Positions 1 to 9,853 of a stretch of DNA of 64,000 nt are shown piece by piece; position 1 is the first letter of the stretch, and the number at the start of each line of letters is the position of its first letter. Source of the DNA: Komagataella phaffii GS115 (lineage: Eukaryota > Ascomycota > Pichiomycetes > Pichiales > Pichiaceae); contig NC_012963.1 of NCBI RefSeq assembly GCF_000027005.1, positions 1,984,001-2,048,000 of the forward strand, given 5' to 3'. The position numbers and the translations under genes were made by a program. Below the pieces are notes generated by a model, which was not told the DNA's origin, made no database searches, and saw nothing but the letters and a program-made list of their open reading frames with translations.

Positions 1-1616
1 AAGATCTCTCAAAGTTGACCCAATTTTTCATTCTGTCCTTTAGCGACTTGAAAGGGTTCAAATTCATCTATTGGTTTGGCTTCCCATCATTAGTGAGTAG
101 ATGGAAAGTAAACAAACTGAGTGGTCTAACTGAATCGCAGATAGAGCCGTATGAAAGTAAGCTTAACGAGTGGCTAAATGCTCGTTTGCCCATTGAGCAA
201 AAGCAAGCTTTCATTATTGACAACCTTGAATTCAAACCGTTTGAACAATTGTCAAGTTTTTCACCTGACGATCAGCTTAGCATTGGGTTTATTGACACCA
301 GCAGCATCCTCAACAAATGTTCCACCCAGTTGAGAAATATTCTGTACATGCTGGCTTATTATGGCTTTGAGAACATCAAAGTATACAATTTCAGATTCAA
401 CAATACCACATCCTTTACATTAGACATCACTCTTGCTGAGCCTCTTACTTCCGAGCCAAAAACAACAGGGTGGGAGAGAACTGCTCAAGGTAAGTTGGGC
501 CCCAAACTGGCCGATATAGGTGCTTTGGTTGACCCTGCCCGCTTGGCTGACCAATCAGTTGATCTAAATTTAAAGCTGATGAAATGGAGAGTCATGCCTG
601 AACTTGATCTGGATATCATAAAGAATAGTAAGGTTCTACTTCTCGGTGCTGGAACACTGGGAAGTTATGTCTCGAGAGTATTGCTAGGATATGGAGTTCG
701 ACACATTACGTTTGTTGATAATGGTAAAGTTTCATTCTCTAACCCTGTTAGACAACCGTTGTTCAATTTTACAGATTGTTTGGAGGGAGGTGCTCCGAAA
801 GCCGAAACTGCAGCCAAAGCATTGAAATTAATTTTTCCGTTAATAACAAGCCAAGGATATAACTTGGAAGTACCTATGGCTGGACACCCGGTTACCGATG
901 AAAAAAGACAGTATGAAGACTATCAAAGGTTAGTGACCCTAATAAAGGAACATGATGTAGTTTTCCTTCTAATGGATTCAAGGGAAACGAGGTGGCTGCC
1001 TACCGTGCTTTGCAACGTTTTTGATAAAATTTGCATCACTGCTGCATTGGGATTTGATTCATACCTGGTAATGAGACATGGAAACTTGTTTAATACCGAG
1101 CACATAGAAGCGGAAGAGAACTCTCACAGGCTGGGATGCTATTTCTGCAACGATATCATTGCTCCGAAAGATAGCACAACTGATCGAACTTTGGATCAAA
1201 TGTGCACAGTGACCAGACCAGGGGTAGCCTTACTTGCTAGTTCTTTGGCTGCGGAACTATTTGTTTCCATTCTTCAACACCCTCTAAAGAGTCATGCGCC
1301 TGCATCACTCCATGATAATGCCACAGTTCTTGGATGTTTACCACAACAACTCCGAGGGTTTCTTCACAATTTCGAAACCTCCAAACTTGAAGCAAATAAC
1401 TACGAATACTGCTCTGCATGTTCGATACAGGTATTAAACGAATACAAATCCAGAACTTGGGATTTTGTCAAAGATGCCCTGAATGAAAACAATTATCTTG
1501 AGGATTTGACAGGCCTTACTAAGGTCAAGCAAGAATCTGAGATAGCCGAGAAGAAGTTTCAAGAGTTTGAAAACGGTTTAGAGTTTAGTGATGAAGATTC
1601 AGAATGGATAAACTAA
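1..1616 (+). CDS. ATG7: Atg7, E1-like activating enzyme of autophagy (5' partial)
   Basis: Atg7 activates the ubiquitin-like proteins Atg8 and Atg12 with ATP, holds them as thioesters and passes them to Atg3 and Atg10 in the cytosol. The frame is already open at base 3, so the N-terminus lies upstream; about 537 residues are visible, against roughly 630-650 for yeast Atg7, so about 110 are missing. The first possible start in view (TTG at 15) is not a real start. Visible features are the N-terminal domain, the nucleotide-binding GAGTLG loop (bases about 633-650), the Asn/Arg-rich NPVRQP segment, paired CxxC motifs, and the catalytic cysteine in DQMCTVTRPG (near base 1203). The acidic C-terminal tail is typical. 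It converges with SDA1, 49 bp between stops. Confidence 0.95.
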   Translation, partial: DLSKLTQFFILSFSDLKGFKFIYWFGFPSLVSRWKVNKLSGLTESQIEPYESKLNEWLNARLPIEQKQAFIIDNLEFKPFEQLSSFSPDDQLSIGFIDTSSILNKCSTQLRNILYMLAYYGFENIKVYNFRFNNTTSFTLDITLAEPLTSEPKTTGWERTAQGKLGPKLADIGALVDPARLADQSVDLNLKLMKWRVMPELDLDIIKNSKVLLLGAGTLGSYVSRVLLGYGVRHITFVDNGKVSFSNPVRQPLFNFTDCLEGGAPKAETAAKALKLIFPLITSQGYNLEVPMAGHPVTDEKRQYEDYQRLVTLIKEHDVVFLLMDSRETRWLPTVLCNVFDKICITAALGFDSYLVMRHGNLFNTEHIEAEENSHRLGCYFCNDIIAPKDSTTDRTLDQMCTVTRPGVALLASSLAAELFVSILQHPLKSHAPASLHDNATVLGCLPQQLRGFLHNFETSKLEANNYEYCSACSIQVLNEYKSRTWDFVKDALNENNYLEDLTGLTKVKQESEIAEKKFQEFENGLEFSDEDSEWIN

Positions 1617-1665
1617 TATACAAAAACTAATCCATGGGGTTCTGGAAAATTAAGAAAAAATATAT

Positions 1666-3807
1666 TTAATGACCCTTCTTTTTTTGCTTATCGATATGAG
1701 CTCGTAGAACCTTTTGCTTATCACGAAGAGCCATTTTCTGTTTGCTTTGCACACCTCTCTTGTGGATGGTCATCAAGAAGTTCTTCTTACGAGCCTTCTC
1801 TTTATTAGTGGTAGAATGCTCTCCTTCTCTCTTTCCTCTTCTAGAACCATGAGCATCTTCATCACGACCAGCCTTGACATGAGCCAATCTCTCTTCCTTA
1901 TTCTGCTTGTATTTAGTTGATCCAACCAATTTGGAGGAGTCCACATGTTGCTCGTTGAGTCCAAAAATAGATTGGCCCATGATCTTTTCCACTCCAGCTT
2001 TTGTTTTCAATTCATGCAGTTTAGCAAAATCAGCTGGAGTTAAAATATCAGAAGACAAAAGTTTCTGAACTTGATCCATATTGGAGTCCTTGTCTGAGTT
2101 TTTGTTCTTGTCGGTATTCCGTTCGTCGTCAGAGAGTTCCAGATCGGAGTCGTCATCTTCGTAGGCCCTTTTCTTTCCAGAAGTCTTCGCCTCGGTGTCG
2201 TCGTCAACGTTGACCCATTCACCCTCGTCAGATTCTTCTTCTTCTTCCTCCTCAACTTCCCATTCATCACCTACCTTATCTTCATCCTTATGTTCTTCTT
2301 TCCATTTAGCCAAAAGAGCCAAATCATTGGTGTTCGTAAGGGCAGAGTCCAAACCAAATTGTGGAAGACCTTTTCTGCTACCAGACTTCATTCCCATGGA
2401 AGCTTCTTTACCTCTATCCTTTCTGGCAAGCATTTCAGGAGCGACTTCTCTATACAAAGTGATCAACGATCTTGCTGCCATCATTACGGATTTAGCTTTA
2501 GAGCCCTTGTATTCGGTCAGATCCTGTAGCAAGTCAGCATCAATAGCCAATGGCGCTCTTGCTAAAATTTCCCTTACGGTGTTCAATCCTGCTGCTGCTA
2601 CTTCTGTCGCAACACCATCACTGATAAACTCATCTGCGATCTTCTTGACCACTATGGTAATGGACTCAGGTGGCACTAAGTCATGAGATGCTTGAGCTGC
2701 TGCTGCCATGAATTGAGTTACATCCTGTTGCTTTGGAGTTAAGAATTTTAATAAAAATGTGTAAATTCCCAAACATGTTAGTTTATGGGTACCAATCAAT
2801 CTAGAAATCAGATTCACTATATCAATTTTTTGTTCCAGACTGTATTTGTTGGCACGTTTACCCTGTAACTGTTTGGAGAAAAGTTCGTCTGCAAAACCTT
2901 GTGGGTCCCTGAGTAAATGAATAGCTGAGAAGTTTAGATACGTAGCTGAATGTTTAGCGGATCCTTTCTTCTTCAAGGTTTTAAGAGCTGTTTCTAGTTT
3001 CTTAGCCTTCTTTCCTGTTTTCTTAGTAATCTGCGCTTGATGCTTCAGTTGTGCCAAATCAGGTTCCTCGTCATCATCCGAGTCTTGGGCCTCGTCTCTT
3101 TCTTTATCAGCACCTAAGAAAAACTTTACACCTGCAATAGATACTTTCACATCAGGGTGCAATGCAGCATGGGTCATAATCTCAACTGTTCTAGAGTCGT
3201 CCCAAATACCTCTTCTCCACAGCTCCCTTGTGAGCCTTGTTGCCCATAAACCTTGAGTGGTTTGCTGTTCTAGTAGATTAAAAAGCAGAGCTTGAGTTGA
3301 TCTGTTCAATTTCTGGTTCTTGGAACCGACATTTACAGCTTTAAGTAAAGATATTAAAGTCTGATAGATCTGCTTTCGAAGCTGCTTAATGTTGGCAATA
3401 GATGTTTCTTGTGAAATCAGTAGTGGAAATATTGTCTGGATTAAAAACTCGGGGCTTATAACGTCTTTATTCCTCAACATCACAAGGCATTGAATTATTT
3501 TCTCCCTCAAGTCAACATCAAGTTCTTTGTAGTTATTGATCAGAAGACTATTCAAGTCAGATGGAAATTGCTTAGTCTCTTGTGGAAAACACTGGCAGAC
3601 GCTACTGACGAATCCAATCAGCTCTCCAAACTCATCAGCTCCTTCATTACCACTGTTAGCATCACTAAGGTAGATATCTCTCAACGATTGGTAATGAGAA
3701 TACTGTTGGAGAAACTCCTCTTCATAAGACTTGGGATCTCTACGGACCAAGTTCTGCAATAAAATGATATTATTCGGCAAGATAGCCGCTCTTTGTCTTC
3801 TTACCAT
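1666..3807 (-). CDS. SDA1: Sda1, 60S ribosome biogenesis and nuclear export factor
   Basis: Sda1 is a nuclear protein needed for maturation and export of 60S pre-ribosomes; yeast mutants also show actin and G1 defects. The 713-residue product is close to the usual 720-770. It begins [20 protein letters not shown], the conserved family N-terminus, continues as a helical NUC130/133-type repeat region, then an acidic stretch (about 520-620, with EEEEEE and DDDSD runs) and a basic C-terminus ([18 protein letters not shown] and a KKKGH end) expected of a nucleolar factor. The start is the only good ATG at the conserved N-terminus. Upstream bases hold an A/T run and a GATGAG core (see the separate entry). 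Confidence 0.93.
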   Translation of the reverse strand: MVRRQRAAILPNNIILLQNLVRRDPKSYEEEFLQQYSHYQSLRDIYLSDANSGNEGADEFGELIGFVSSVCQCFPQETKQFPSDLNSLLINNYKELDVDLREKIIQCLVMLRNKDVISPEFLIQTIFPLLISQETSIANIKQLRKQIYQTLISLLKAVNVGSKNQKLNRSTQALLFNLLEQQTTQGLWATRLTRELWRRGIWDDSRTVEIMTHAALHPDVKVSIAGVKFFLGADKERDEAQDSDDDEEPDLAQLKHQAQITKKTGKKAKKLETALKTLKKKGSAKHSATYLNFSAIHLLRDPQGFADELFSKQLQGKRANKYSLEQKIDIVNLISRLIGTHKLTCLGIYTFLLKFLTPKQQDVTQFMAAAAQASHDLVPPESITIVVKKIADEFISDGVATEVAAAGLNTVREILARAPLAIDADLLQDLTEYKGSKAKSVMMAARSLITLYREVAPEMLARKDRGKEASMGMKSGSRKGLPQFGLDSALTNTNDLALLAKWKEEHKDEDKVGDEWEVEEEEEEESDEGEWVNVDDDTEAKTSGKKRAYEDDDSDLELSDDERNTDKNKNSDKDSNMDQVQKLLSSDILTPADFAKLHELKTKAGVEKIMGQSIFGLNEQHVDSSKLVGSTKYKQNKEERLAHVKAGRDEDAHGSRRGKREGEHSTTNKEKARKKNFLMTIHKRGVQSKQKMALRDKQKVLRAHIDKQKKKGH

Positions 3808-3829
3808 TCTGTCGGGAAACTAAATCTTT

Positions 3830-3890
3830 CTTGAAGGAAAAAATTATGGGAAATTTTTTTTTTTTATTCAGGCGCGAGATGAGATAAATA
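3830..3890. promoter_or_regulatory. RRPE-like and PAC-like elements upstream of SDA1
   Basis: The short gap before SDA1 holds GGGAAATTTTTTTTT followed within 20 bp by GCGCGAGATGAGATAAA. The A/T tract resembles the yeast RRPE (AAAATTTT core) and GATGAG is the PAC core (GCGATGAG). Both are known promoter elements of ribosome-biogenesis genes. The match is by eye. Confidence 0.45.
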
Positions 3891-3994
3891 GATAATAGGC
3901 CTTCCTCAAAAGGGATATGGTGTGGAAAATAGATTCGTTTACATTCGTTGTCTGATGACTGTCTCGTCGATCAGTTCTATGATACTTATTAATT

Positions 3995-6190
3995 CTACCC
4001 AAAAGGAGCATCGGTTGCCAGCAATCGATCTAATATCTCCTTCAAAGTAAACCTCTCTTTCGGGTCACCTTTGAGACACCCTTTCACAATATTAACTAAG
4101 GGAGTAAACTCTTTTCCTCTGGATTCTGCAATGGAATAATCTACATCCCCTTTCTTAATTAGTTCTTTCAAAACTTCGTCGCTTGAATTCGTAAATGGTA
4201 ATTTCCCAGAGATCATCGTGTATATCATCACTCCCAAACTCCAGATATCCGATTCTTTGCTCAGATAACAACGTGGGCAGTCAGGGTCTACAAGCAATTC
4301 AGGTGCAGCATAAGGAAGAGATCCAATATTGCAATCTGGCAGAGGATGAATACTTGGAGATTTTTCTGGACTTGCAGAGTTGCGATACAGTTTTGGTAAC
4401 GATGCATTGGGTGACGTATCTGCAGACGTCAGAGTTTCGGAAGATGAATAGTTCTGTTGGTCTTTGATCTTTTGAAGCTGACTTGATAGTTCTGATACAA
4501 CCTCCTTGCTGGAAAGTGTTCTTCCCAAAGACAACGTCGGGGTTTTGCTTCTACCTCTTCGGGGAGGAGTACCAATGTGGAAGCTTGCCTTATTTCTCAC
4601 GTTCACTTTGCGTTCAATCTTGATATCTTCCAAACTTCGGGCCATACCAAAATCACAAAGTATGCAGTTACCACAATTGTCCTTTGTCAATTCATGGTAA
4701 GAGATGGTAATATCCAAGAGACAGTTCTCCAGCTTTACATCGCCATGAATATAGTCCAGTCCATGCATGTACTGTAATGCATTGGCGATATCGATCATGT
4801 ATTTCCGAATTACGGCCTGATCAGGAGAAGAATGACTCCAAAAATCTACCAAATCGAAAAGGGTTCCGCCAGAACACTTAATGGTCAGGGCAAAAATATT
4901 TCCATTTGCTTGGGTCCAGTTCAGCAAGGGAAGCAAATTAGGATGATTCATTTTTTCCCACACTTTTATCTCTCTGAGAAATTCGTTCATCAATGACTCG
5001 CTACCACATGAAGTGATTTTCATCGCATTTGTATATCCGGAGGCTGGTGGATTAGAATAATTACTTCTAAACTGCTGGCTCTTGGGATCCAATACAAAAC
5101 TGAGCGCTAAAGAACTCCTTCGGCTCGGAGCATAGGAAGCTGCCCGTGATGTAGTCGTGGAATCGGCAATGCTGGCAACTCCAGTATACTTACAGCATTC
5201 TCTGACGGTTCCCCATGCTCCGAAACCAATGACATTACCGAGTTTGTATCCCATCACTACAGAACCAAGTCTGTTACTATTGGGGGGCACTGGTTCGTTT
5301 GAAAGGTCAGTCCTGGAAGGCAGCCCGTTCTTATCCATGGTAACCCTAACTTTGGAAGACATGTTGTTGAGAAATAACATCGCTGGCGATGCCTTTTTCG
5401 ATGATAATGAGCTGGAGGAGGACAAGTTGTTACCTTTGGACTTGAACTTTGCTTTGATGAGCTTTGTCAAATGGTTTTTATAGTCATTATTACGCAGTTC
5501 GGAGGGAATTATCTTGGTCAAAAACTTCTTCCTTTCAGAAAATGAGAATTCTTGGAAGTTAAATGGTATTTCGTTCAAAATCTTTTCATCAAAATCTCTT
5601 GGAGGTGACCCAATCAATTGAGATAATTTGTCAATGTCCACTGGTTCATTCCATTCATCAATCTTCTTTGCGTCAACTTTCTTTTCCATATCTCTCTTCT
5701 TGTGGTTCTTCGGGACACTTATTGGAATTGCCTGAGAATGAAGTTCTTTCAACACATCATCCTCAAGGTTTCTCTTCTTTTCAACATTCTCATTTGCCAG
5801 ATCTTGAGAACTAAACCAATTCTTGAGAATATCCTGATTGAACTCATAATTAGGAACATATTCGTCTTCCATACCCTTTATGGAAGAGGATCCGTGGTAA
5901 TAGTTGACGCTCGTATAGTCACCATCCTTATCATCCTCAATCTTTGAGTCTTTCTCTGTGAACCCTCCATAAAGGATCTTTTGATTGTTGCCGTTGGCAT
6001 TATTTGGATCTATGTCTGCCAGCTCTGCGGGGTTTCTGTCCTCTGTTGAGAGTGTGGTAAAGCTATTATTCTTGTTGTAGGGCACTAAAGAAGGTTTGAT
6101 AGGAGTATAGTTGACAGTGGATGCAATTGTAGGTTTTGATTTCAGTGGGATATCAAGATCTTTTGCGAATGTCAACTTGGATCCTGCCAT
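3995..6190 (-). CDS. Ser/Thr protein kinase with a large insert in the activation segment (Nnk1-like?)
   Basis: This is a protein kinase with a long disordered N-terminus. I chose the ATG at 6190 (731 residues, MAGSKLTF...); an open extension of 49 codons to 6337 looks less natural. The kinase domain fills the second half: glycine loop GFGAWGTV (about residue 322), the lysine in NAMKITS, HGDVKLENCLL as catalytic loop (Gly in place of Arg in the usual HRD), DFG in LCDFGMARS, and AAPELL. Between DFG and the APE motif is an insert of about 100 residues rich in Ser/Pro and basic residues (RRGRSKTPTLSLGR). The layout recalls yeast Nnk1 or relatives, but I cannot assign an orthologue. It is divergent from QCR8. 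Confidence 0.8.
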   Translation of the reverse strand: MAGSKLTFAKDLDIPLKSKPTIASTVNYTPIKPSLVPYNKNNSFTTLSTEDRNPAELADIDPNNANGNNQKILYGGFTEKDSKIEDDKDGDYTSVNYYHGSSSIKGMEDEYVPNYEFNQDILKNWFSSQDLANENVEKKRNLEDDVLKELHSQAIPISVPKNHKKRDMEKKVDAKKIDEWNEPVDIDKLSQLIGSPPRDFDEKILNEIPFNFQEFSFSERKKFLTKIIPSELRNNDYKNHLTKLIKAKFKSKGNNLSSSSSLSSKKASPAMLFLNNMSSKVRVTMDKNGLPSRTDLSNEPVPPNSNRLGSVVMGYKLGNVIGFGAWGTVRECCKYTGVASIADSTTTSRAASYAPSRRSSLALSFVLDPKSQQFRSNYSNPPASGYTNAMKITSCGSESLMNEFLREIKVWEKMNHPNLLPLLNWTQANGNIFALTIKCSGGTLFDLVDFWSHSSPDQAVIRKYMIDIANALQYMHGLDYIHGDVKLENCLLDITISYHELTKDNCGNCILCDFGMARSLEDIKIERKVNVRNKASFHIGTPPRRGRSKTPTLSLGRTLSSKEVVSELSSQLQKIKDQQNYSSSETLTSADTSPNASLPKLYRNSASPEKSPSIHPLPDCNIGSLPYAAPELLVDPDCPRCYLSKESDIWSLGVMIYTMISGKLPFTNSSDEVLKELIKKGDVDYSIAESRGKEFTPLVNIVKGCLKGDPKERFTLKEILDRLLATDAPFG

Positions 6191-6608
6191 AATTAGATGG
6201 TCTAGAGAACTAAGTAGATAAGGAAAGTTTTTGGTCTTCTCCACTTGATATTGACCCACGCGCGCGATGCCCAGTGAGGTGAGATGTTCTGTGTAGTGAG
6301 TAAATGTGGAAAGATTATGTAATAACAATACTGTCAAATCTAACTGTGTGGAGCAATCTTAGTGACGAGTAATGGAAACAGTGTTGGGCCCTCATAGTTC
6401 TGTACGTCTTGACCATTCTCTATGCGAAAGGGCCAAGGCCATACTTTATTAGCTGGTGATTATCTCTGCAAGGTAGTTACAGGTATCACTGCTACCAACC
6501 TAAGTTTCCCTGCGAATATTTCAGAACGGAATTATCACCAATCAGATGGCCTCGAATATAATACGGGAAATTCTACTACCATCTACTTACCCTAAAACTA
6601 CATTAAGA
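6191..6608. promoter_or_regulatory. Divergent promoter region, kinase / QCR8
   Basis: About 420 bp separate the two chosen starts. I saw no RNA gene or extra conserved ORF. The ATG at 6546, in frame with QCR8, is discussed under that gene. A specific activator site (for example a CCAAT box for the respiratory Hap complex) could not be assigned with confidence. Confidence 0.4.
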
Positions 6609-6890
6609 ATGGCAGGACATCCAGGTGCTTACATGGGCTGGTGGGGATTCATTGGATCCCCCAAGCAAAAGAACGTCACTACCTACACCATCTCCCCTTA
6701 CGTCGGATCTCCTTTGAAAGGATCATCGGAAAGAGCCATTTTCAACGTTTGGAGAAGAACCAAAGCTCAGGCTTTGTATGTGATTATTCCAGGTATCATC
6801 GTTTGGAACGTGTGGGCTCAAGCTAGAGACTACAATGAATACCTGTACACCAAGGCAGGTAGAGAGGAGCTTGAGCGTGTTAACGTTTAA
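6609..6890 (+). CDS. QCR8: Ubiquinol-cytochrome c reductase subunit 8
   Basis: Qcr8 is a small subunit of complex III in the mitochondrial inner membrane and lies close to cytochrome b at the ubiquinone site. The 93-residue product from the ATG at 6609 matches the usual 94 residues of yeast Qcr8. Diagnostic segments are YMGWWG, SPKQKNVTTY, SPY with PLKG, a single membrane helix (ALYVIIPGIIVWNVWA) and the nearly invariant C-terminus YNEYLYTKAGREELERVNV. An in-frame ATG at 6546 would add 21 residues, but it has a poorer context (C at -3, against A at -3 for 6609). It converges on ERG20. Confidence 0.94.
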   Translation: MAGHPGAYMGWWGFIGSPKQKNVTTYTISPYVGSPLKGSSERAIFNVWRRTKAQALYVIIPGIIVWNVWAQARDYNEYLYTKAGREELERVNV

Positions 6891-7020
6891 GGGCACATCA
6901 AAGTTGAAAATATACAGTGATTATATCATGTCTACAAAATATAACACAGCATGACTAAAATGGAATTAATAGTAAAAGGCTATATCTATTTCTATAAAGA
7001 GCGAGTCTCCAGTCTTGAGA

Positions 7021-8085
7021 TTATTTGGTTCTCTTGTAGATCTTGTCAAAGAAAACTTGGAAGACTTCCTTCTTGAATCCCCTGTCTTCTTCTGTGTCAG
7101 CGATTCTCTTCTGCAATTCTTTGCCGATGTTCTCCTCATAAGCCTTGTACTTCCCGGCAATGTCGAGCTGGTCGAAAACTTCTTTACATTTGGCTTCCTT
7201 GTCGGCATCTTTGCGTCCATAGTTTTCATCCAATATCTGTCTCTGTTCGGGGCTAGCCAACCTCAAAGCTTGGTTGATGACCCAAGAACACTTATTATCC
7301 TGGATGTCAGTTCCGATCTTTCCAATGTCTTCTGGTTTACCAAAACAATCAAGGTAGTCATCTTGAATCTGGAAGTATTCACCTAGCGGAATCAAGATGT
7401 GCTCAGCCTGTTGTAGATCTTTTTCATGGGTAATACCGCTCAGGTACATTGCCATCACAACTGGCAGGTAGAACGAGTAATAAGCAGTTTTAAAAATGAC
7501 AATAAAAGAATGCTTGGCTGGGGTAAACTTGGAAAGATCGACGTGGTCTTCTGGAGCGGTGATCAAATCCAACAATTGGCCTAACTCAGTTTGGAAAGTT
7601 ACCTCATGGAGCAGATCCAACAAGTCAGCATAATAAGATTCTTTCTTGAAGTACTTGCGTAAAATTTTATAGATAGCACCTTCTAGCATGAAAGAGTCGT
7701 TAATGGCAATGTTTCCTACATTTTCAACCTTGTACCAACAAGGTTGGCCTCTTCTGGTGATTGACTGATCCATCATATCATCAGCGACCAGGAAGTAGGC
7801 TTGTAGCAATTCGACACACCATCCTAAAATAGCAGCTTTCTTGAACTCTTCGGCACTTAACTCGTCCCATGACTTGTACCCCTTGAGAATGACATAGGTG
7901 TCGACAACAGAGATACCTCTGTTGAGTTTTCCACCAGGAGTGTTGTAGTTCAAGGATCTCTTGAACCAGTTGATTGCATCAGCAGGCATGCCGTAATTTT
8001 CCAGCATGACTTCCAGCTCAAACACGAGGTCTGGAAAGAACGCAAGGAACTTCACTTTGTTCTTAGCTGCTACTTCTTTGGACAT
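7021..8085 (-). CDS. ERG20: Farnesyl pyrophosphate synthase
   Basis: This enzyme condenses dimethylallyl and then geranyl diphosphate with isopentenyl diphosphate to give farnesyl diphosphate, the branch point for sterols, dolichol, ubiquinone, haem A and protein prenylation. The product from the ATG at 8085 is 354 residues, matching the yeast enzyme (352). The ORF stays open for 28 codons upstream to 8169, but that stretch does not resemble the family. Visible motifs are LNYNTPGGKLNRG near the start, the first aspartate-rich motif DDMMD followed by RRGQP, and the second, DDYLD, at about two thirds of the length. The C-terminus is basic (KIYKRTK). Confidence 0.96.
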   Translation of the reverse strand: MSKEVAAKNKVKFLAFFPDLVFELEVMLENYGMPADAINWFKRSLNYNTPGGKLNRGISVVDTYVILKGYKSWDELSAEEFKKAAILGWCVELLQAYFLVADDMMDQSITRRGQPCWYKVENVGNIAINDSFMLEGAIYKILRKYFKKESYYADLLDLLHEVTFQTELGQLLDLITAPEDHVDLSKFTPAKHSFIVIFKTAYYSFYLPVVMAMYLSGITHEKDLQQAEHILIPLGEYFQIQDDYLDCFGKPEDIGKIGTDIQDNKCSWVINQALRLASPEQRQILDENYGRKDADKEAKCKEVFDQLDIAGKYKAYEENIGKELQKRIADTEEDRGFKKEVFQVFFDKIYKRTK

Positions 8086-8439
8086 TTGATTTCTACTAGT
8101 TCGAAAGGTGAGAAGAAAACACGAGTTAAACGATGAACGAGGGTCGCGCTTGGTGTATTTATGGGGCAAGTTCGTTGTAGGCTAAAAGGAGGAGAGTCTT
8201 CCTTAGGCTGAAATATGAGGATATTGGCGGAAAAAGGTCATGGTTTATGAAATATATAGTTAATCGAAGTTTCTAGAATGTTAATTGGCATTATTCGGGC
8301 AAAATTAGAGGTCTGTTTGGGGAATTAAAATTGTCTGGCTTTTTAAATCATAAGTTGGCACCAAACTAAAGTTTAGTGAAGGACAGAGTGCAAATTAATA
8401 TAAAAAATTAACTTATAGTCAACTAAACAAAAACATCTT
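8086..8439. promoter_or_regulatory. ERG20 promoter region and HST2 3' flank
   Basis: This gap of 354 bp lies between the ERG20 start and the HST2 stop, both on the minus strand, so it serves as the HST2 3' UTR and the ERG20 promoter. A weak TATA-like ATAAATA (minus strand) is at about 8154-8162. No RNA gene was seen. Confidence 0.35.
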
Positions 8440-9498
8440 TCATTCATCTGTTATCTCAGGCTCAGAGTCATGGTTAGACTCAGAGTCCTTTGAAGGTTTG
8501 GACTCTGAAGATATGACTAATTCGTTAATCTCCTCTACTATATCAGAAATGTCATTCTCTTCATCTCTGGGTTCAGTGTTTGTTTGGATATCCTGCTCAA
8601 TTTCTTTGGCCAACTTTTCAGAAAGTGCTTGGGTTTCGTCTAACCCTAATCCTAATCTATTCTCTTTATGTTTCTTCGTAGCTTCCTCAACTAATTGATC
8701 AAACTCATCTCTCCAACCCAGTAAATCCACCAGAAGTTCTGCAACTTTATCACATTCGTCTTGGATTACCACATCAGAGTCCCTTGGATCAGTTTCAAAT
8801 GTACCACATTTATCTTTGTTGATAAGGACTCTAAGGCAATCTTTGCTTACCTCAGAAGGTAACATAGCAAATGGAAATACCGTTAAACTTGTTCCTGCGA
8901 CAATTGCAACGTCATATTCCTCAATTTCTTCCTCCCACAAATCAAAAAACCTACGGGGAAGAGATTCGCCAAAAAACACAATATCAGGCTTCACATAACC
9001 CTTGCAATGACGACATGTTGGGATCCCCTTTAGAGATTTATCCTTCATATCTTTTCTCAGATCTGCAATCGACATTGGTTTGTGACAATCAATACAATGG
9101 TTTCTGGCAAAAGAGCCATGTGCCTCCACTATGTAATCATCTAAAACACCGGACAATCTCTCCAGAGCATCGATATTCTGTGTGTACACCCTTCTTAACA
9201 GCTTCTTGTCTTGCAATAGTCTGATAAGAAAATGGAATTTCGTAGGTAAAAATCTCCCAGGGTAAAGTTCGTCAGCCAATGTGTAAAAAGCATGAGGGTT
9301 TTCTCTGAAGTAGTTGATCTCAAATACCGCTTCAGGATGGGGAAGATTCAAACGTGCCAAATTATGATATAGTCCTGTTTTTGGAGATCTGAAGTCTGGA
9401 ATACCAGCTCCAGTTGAGATACCAGCTCCTGTCATTAACGATATCTTGACATTTCCTTTTTTCAATCTTTCAACCAATGGTTGCAACGCTTCTTCCAT
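8440..9498 (-). CDS. HST2: NAD-dependent protein deacetylase of the Hst2 / SIRT2 class
   Basis: This is a class I sirtuin, removing acetyl groups from lysines with NAD consumption; yeast Hst2 is mainly cytosolic and affects silencing. The 352 residues match Hst2 (357). In order: NAD-binding GAGISTGAGIPDFRSP (about 22-38), TQNIDALER, the catalytic histidine in VEAHGSFA, a zinc site of two pairs (CIDC and CRHC), KPDIVFFGE, and GTSLTVFPFA. The C-terminal 80 residues are charged and Ser/Glu-rich (SDIVEEINELVISSES), where Hst2 carries regulatory helices. The first methionine precedes the conserved core by a normal distance. RQC2 is divergent, 355 bp away. Confidence 0.92.
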   Translation of the reverse strand: MEEALQPLVERLKKGNVKISLMTGAGISTGAGIPDFRSPKTGLYHNLARLNLPHPEAVFEINYFRENPHAFYTLADELYPGRFLPTKFHFLIRLLQDKKLLRRVYTQNIDALERLSGVLDDYIVEAHGSFARNHCIDCHKPMSIADLRKDMKDKSLKGIPTCRHCKGYVKPDIVFFGESLPRRFFDLWEEEIEEYDVAIVAGTSLTVFPFAMLPSEVSKDCLRVLINKDKCGTFETDPRDSDVVIQDECDKVAELLVDLLGWRDEFDQLVEEATKKHKENRLGLGLDETQALSEKLAKEIEQDIQTNTEPRDEENDISDIVEEINELVISSESKPSKDSESNHDSEPEITDE

Positions 9499-9853
9499 TG
9501 TTCTGTTGCTTTCCTAAAACTCTAGGCTAAATCTTATCTACTTGAGCAGTTAGTATGTACCGCGATCCTGAAAGATGTTACCTAATCTGAGAGGTATGAA
9601 GTCCCCTTTTGCATCAGTTCAAGTTAGTGGCAGGTTTTCTGCTCAGTTTTCACTTGCTTGATCTGCCTTGATCATCTCAATTGAAAAATATAGTGATTGA
9701 CTGCCAAAAATGCAACTGAAATCCTTCTTTTCCTTCCAATTGATCATCATATCCTTATTTTGGTGTTAAGATGTTGTGTAGTACTCTCAACCAAAGGACC
9801 AAGTCCATCCTGTTTGCCACTTTTAACGAGATCTGTACCATAGTAAACTTATA
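9499..9853. promoter_or_regulatory. Divergent promoter region, HST2 / RQC2
   Basis: The region contains no recognised gene. A minus-strand open frame at 9755-9946 overlaps the RQC2 first exon and intron and looks accidental. The RQC2 start codon at 9854 marks the right-hand boundary. Confidence 0.4.

Noticed and set aside
2195..2686. 163-codon plus-strand Ser-rich ORF within SDA1
   Set aside because: It is the antisense reading of the acidic (GAA/GAC-rich) part of SDA1, which naturally gives Ser-rich frames.
6546..6608. N-terminal extension of QCR8
   Set aside because: The upstream ATG adds 21 residues not present in the family and has a weaker start context. The start at 6609 gives the normal length.
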